Source of the DNA: DASQVO01 sp035640715
GTDB taxonomy: Bacteria; Actinomycetota; Actinomycetes; Streptosporangiales; Streptosporangiaceae
Direction: 5' to 3'
Length of the DNA stretch: 15,005 nucleotides
NCBI GenBank assembly: GCA_035640715.1
Contig: DASQVO010000584.1
Location: 1-15,005, forward strand
In this document: in pieces, positions 13,386 to 15,005 of the stretch
How positions within the stretch are numbered: the stretch's first letter is position 1
Layout: each line of letters begins with the position of its first letter
Made by a program: the position numbers and the translations under genes
Notes under the pieces: model-generated
The model's database searches: none
Told to the model about the DNA's origin: nothing
Seen by the model: only the letters and a program-made list of their open reading frames with translations

Positions 13386-14216
13386 ATGGCCATTGAATTG
13401 GGCAAGCTCGGCATCTGGCGCAGTCAGTCGGACCTGACCCCGGAACTCGCGCGCACGGTGGAGAATCTCCGCTACGGATCGATCTGGGTCGGCGGATCGC
13501 CCCCCGCGCCGCTCGACATCGTGGAGCGCCTGCTCGACGCGACGGAGCGGATCACGGTCGCCACCGGCATCGTGAACATATGGCAGGACGACGCGGGGCC
13601 CATCGCGGAGGCCTACCACCGGATCGCCGCCAAGCACCCCGACCGTTTCCTGCTCGGCATCGGCATCGGCCACCCCGAGGCGGCCAGGCAGTACCGCAAG
13701 CCGTACGAGACCACCGTCGGCTACCTGGATCAGCTCGACGCGGCGGATGTCCCGGTAACCGGCCGGGCGCTGGCGGCGCTCGGCCCCAAGATGCTGAGGC
13801 TGTCCGCGGAACGCACCGCGGGCGCGCACCCCTACCTGGTGACGCCGGAGCACACCCGCGAGGCGCGCGCGATTCTCGGCCCGGGGCCGCTCCTGGCACC
13901 GGAGCAGAAGGTGGTGCTGGAGACCGACCCCGAACGGGCACGCGCCATCGGCCGGCCGATGGTCAAGACGCCGTATCTCGGGCTGGTCAACTACGTGAGC
14001 AACCTGCGCAGGCTCGGCTGGAGCGATGAGGACCTCGCCGACGGCGGCAGCGACCGGCTGATCGACGCGCTGGTCCTGCACGGCGACGCCGAGACCGTGG
14101 CCCAGGGCGTCACCGCCCACCTCGACGCGGGCGCCGACCACGTGGCCGTCCAGGTCCTCAACGAGGACCCGGTGCCGGGTTACCGCGCACTGGCCGAGGT
14201 ACTGCTCCCGGGCTGA
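13386..14216 (+). CDS. LLM-class (F420-dependent-type) oxidoreductase
   Basis: ATG 13386 gives 276 residues; no clear ribosome site is present, so a leaderless or weak start is possible. The sequence follows the bacterial luciferase-like TIM barrel of the actinobacterial F420 branch. GKLGIWRSQSDLTPELARTV comes first, then YGSIWVGGSPP, and ITVATGIVNIW marks the strand that ends with the flavin-facing loop. Next come AEAYHRIAAKHPDRFLLGIGIGH, the family motif of a helix followed by LGIGxGH, and AGAHPYLVTPEHTREARAILGP and later HLDAGADHVAVQVL, which close the barrel. The length fits the short subfamily of about 280 residues (TIGR03620-like). It should be cytoplasmic and carry out hydride transfer with F420 or FMN; the substrate is unknown. 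It is convergent with the DUF2237 gene. Confidence 0.87.
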   Translation: MAIELGKLGIWRSQSDLTPELARTVENLRYGSIWVGGSPPAPLDIVERLLDATERITVATGIVNIWQDDAGPIAEAYHRIAAKHPDRFLLGIGIGHPEAARQYRKPYETTVGYLDQLDAADVPVTGRALAALGPKMLRLSAERTAGAHPYLVTPEHTREARAILGPGPLLAPEQKVVLETDPERARAIGRPMVKTPYLGLVNYVSNLRRLGWSDEDLADGGSDRLIDALVLHGDAETVAQGVTAHLDAGADHVAVQVLNEDPVPGYRALAEVLLPG

Positions 14217-14229
14217 GCCGGCGTCAGGC

Positions 14230-14252
14230 GGCGCTCAGCTCTCAAGAGCGCC
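14230..14252. terminator. Possible shared terminator of convergent LLM and DUF2237 genes
   Basis: GGCGCTC (14230-14236) and GAGCGCC (14246-14252) form a 7-bp stem with a 9-base loop. It covers the last codons and stop of the DUF2237 gene, 13 bases after the LLM stop. The position between two convergent genes suits a bidirectional terminator. Confidence 0.4.
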
Positions 14253-14627
14253 AGGATCAGCGGGGACGTCGACGGCGTGCTCCTTCAGCACCGCGAGGGG
14301 CACGATCTCCAGCGCCCGTTCATGAGTCGAGGCCATCACCACGTGCGCGGCAGCGCCATCGTGGTGAGCCCGCAGCCAGTTCCGCGCTGTCACGCACCAG
14401 CGGTCCCCCGGCACAAGCCCGGGGAAGCTGAACTCCGGTACCGGGGTCACCAGATCGTTGCCGATGCGGCGCTGGTGCTCTAGGAACTCAGCGGTCACCA
14501 CGGCGCAGATCGTGTGGCTGCCCAGGTCTTCCGGGCCGGTGCGGCAGCACCCGTCCCGGTAGAAGCCGGTGACCGGGTCGGTGCCGCATGGCTCCAGCTC
14601 GCCACCGAGGACATTGCGATCTCCCAT
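14235..14627 (-). CDS. DUF2237-family protein
   Basis: I place the start at ATG 14627 (130 residues), because the protein then begins MGDRNVLGGELEPCG, the family's usual N-terminus. The 23 extra codons of the longer frame are unlike it. Family features are clear: LEPCGTDPVTGFYRDGCC (11-28), the DLGSHTICAVVTAEFLE block (34-50), PEFSFPGLVPGDRWCV and THERALEIVPLAVLKEHAVD at the end. Conserved Cys14, Cys27, His38 and Cys41 suggest a metal-binding or redox site. The biochemical role of DUF2237 is not known to me. No ribosome site precedes the start; instead a -10-like GATACT lies six bases before it, so translation is probably leaderless. It lies downstream of, and on the same strand as, the gas vesicle gene, but its own promoter suggests it is independent. 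Confidence 0.85.
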   Translation of the reverse strand: MGDRNVLGGELEPCGTDPVTGFYRDGCCRTGPEDLGSHTICAVVTAEFLEHQRRIGNDLVTPVPEFSFPGLVPGDRWCVTARNWLRAHHDGAAAHVVMASTHERALEIVPLAVLKEHAVDVPADPGALES

Positions 14628-14633
14628 ACGGGC

Positions 14634-14639
14634 AGTATC
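14634..14639 (-). promoter_or_regulatory. Candidate -10 box of a leaderless DUF2237 transcript
   Basis: On the minus strand GATACT lies six bases before ATG 14627, so the start site would fall on or next to the A of the start codon. TTGCAG about 19 bases further upstream could serve as -35. The absence of a ribosome site agrees with leaderless translation, which is common in actinobacteria. Confidence 0.45.
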
Positions 14640-14734
14640 CGCAGTACGGAACGCACCCTGCAAGCGCTCGCAGCGCCAGGCGCCCCGGGCACTCACGCAG
14701 CTCCTTCTCCACCGGCATTGGCTGACGCGGTGGT

Positions 14735-15005
14735 CTAGTCAGGTGGAAGCAGCGGTCCCAGGGGGCCGAGGTCCAGATTCAGGTCTTCCGGGCTCAGCCC
14801 GAAATGCTCGCGGAGCTCGGCCATTCGCTGCTCGAGCGCCATCAGCGTGATGCCGATCTTTTCGACCTGGTCCTCACTGAGGTTGCCCTGATCGACTCTG
14901 CGAAGTGCCTGGCGTTCCATCAGCTGCCGCAGGAACTCCACAAGCGTCAGCACCAGCGTGACCAGGCCGCGTTCAGCAGATTCGGGATCAGCGTCGATAC
15001 GCTGC
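14735..15005 (-). CDS. gvpK: Gas vesicle protein GvpK (5' part beyond the window)
   Basis: The minus-strand frame enters at the right edge and stops at TAG 14735-14737, showing the last 89 residues. It starts QRIDADPESAERGLVTLVL then LTLVEFLRQLMERQALRRVD, followed by the long amphipathic helix QVEKIGITLMALEQRMAELR and the ending LREHFGLSPEDLNLDLGPLG. This is the conserved GvpK core and tail; little more than the variable N-terminus is missing. GvpK is an accessory gas vesicle protein needed for assembly and not the shell itself. It is most likely the last gene of a gvp cluster to the right of the window. Gas vesicle clusters are widespread in soil actinomycetes, where floating is not the obvious purpose. 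Confidence 0.92.
   Translation of the reverse strand, partial: QRIDADPESAERGLVTLVLTLVEFLRQLMERQALRRVDQGNLSEDQVEKIGITLMALEQRMAELREHFGLSPEDLNLDLGPLGPLLPPD

Noticed and set aside
13384..14141. 255-codon minus-strand frame opposite the LLM oxidoreductase
   Set aside because: Low-complexity Arg/Val/Gly/Asp shadow; the plus strand matches the luciferase-like family throughout.

Overview
The window is high-GC DNA with GTG starts, GTGA gene overlaps, apparently leaderless starts, Tat-exported enzymes, an F420-type oxidoreductase, an ECF41-type sigma factor relic and the edge of a gas vesicle cluster. All of this points to a soil actinomycete (Streptomyces or Streptosporangiales-like chromosome). I see no rRNA, tRNA, CRISPR array or intact mobile element.

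Left part (1-6300) is a patchwork of live genes and gene relics. A divergent TetR/MFS pair has lost both 5' ends and its shared control region, leaving a head-to-head scar near 165-180. Next come a possible 33-residue membrane peptide, an 82-residue unknown protein, and an inactive IS3-type transposase remnant that ends about 10 bases before the ribosome binding site of an AhpD-like gene. A secreted phosphoesterase follows a 457-base non-coding stretch. Then come the tail of a glyoxalase-fold (VOC) gene, a possible methyltransferase scrap, an unknown protein, an intact SDR epimerase, and the C-terminal tail of an ECF41/SigJ-like sigma factor. ECF41 sigma factors are known to sit beside carboxymuconolactone decarboxylase, oxidoreductase or epimerase genes, so the AhpD-like gene, the epimerase and the sigma tail may be parts of one eroded locus.

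Middle part (6300-11000): a beta-propeller lipoprotein converges on a two-gene minus-strand operon. This operon encodes a YUCCA/FMO-like flavin monooxygenase and, overlapping it by GTGA, a Tat-exported flavin amine oxidase. A divergent TetR gene and a 7-bp inverted repeat in the shared intergenic region suggest local control of the operon.

Right part (11000-15005): a hairpin-rich 354-base non-coding stretch leads into a second GTGA-coupled pair, a 103-residue protein with no signal peptide and a Tat-exported amidase-signature hydrolase, closed by a strong 15-bp terminator stem. An F420-type luciferase-like oxidoreductase follows, convergent with a DUF2237 gene. The C-terminal part of gas vesicle protein GvpK runs off the right edge.

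The most coherent candidate system is 7621-13206: two flavoenzymes, a regulator and an exported amidase with its coupled small partner, which together could process an amine or amide substrate partly outside the membrane. The two halves are on opposite strands, so the functional link is inference.
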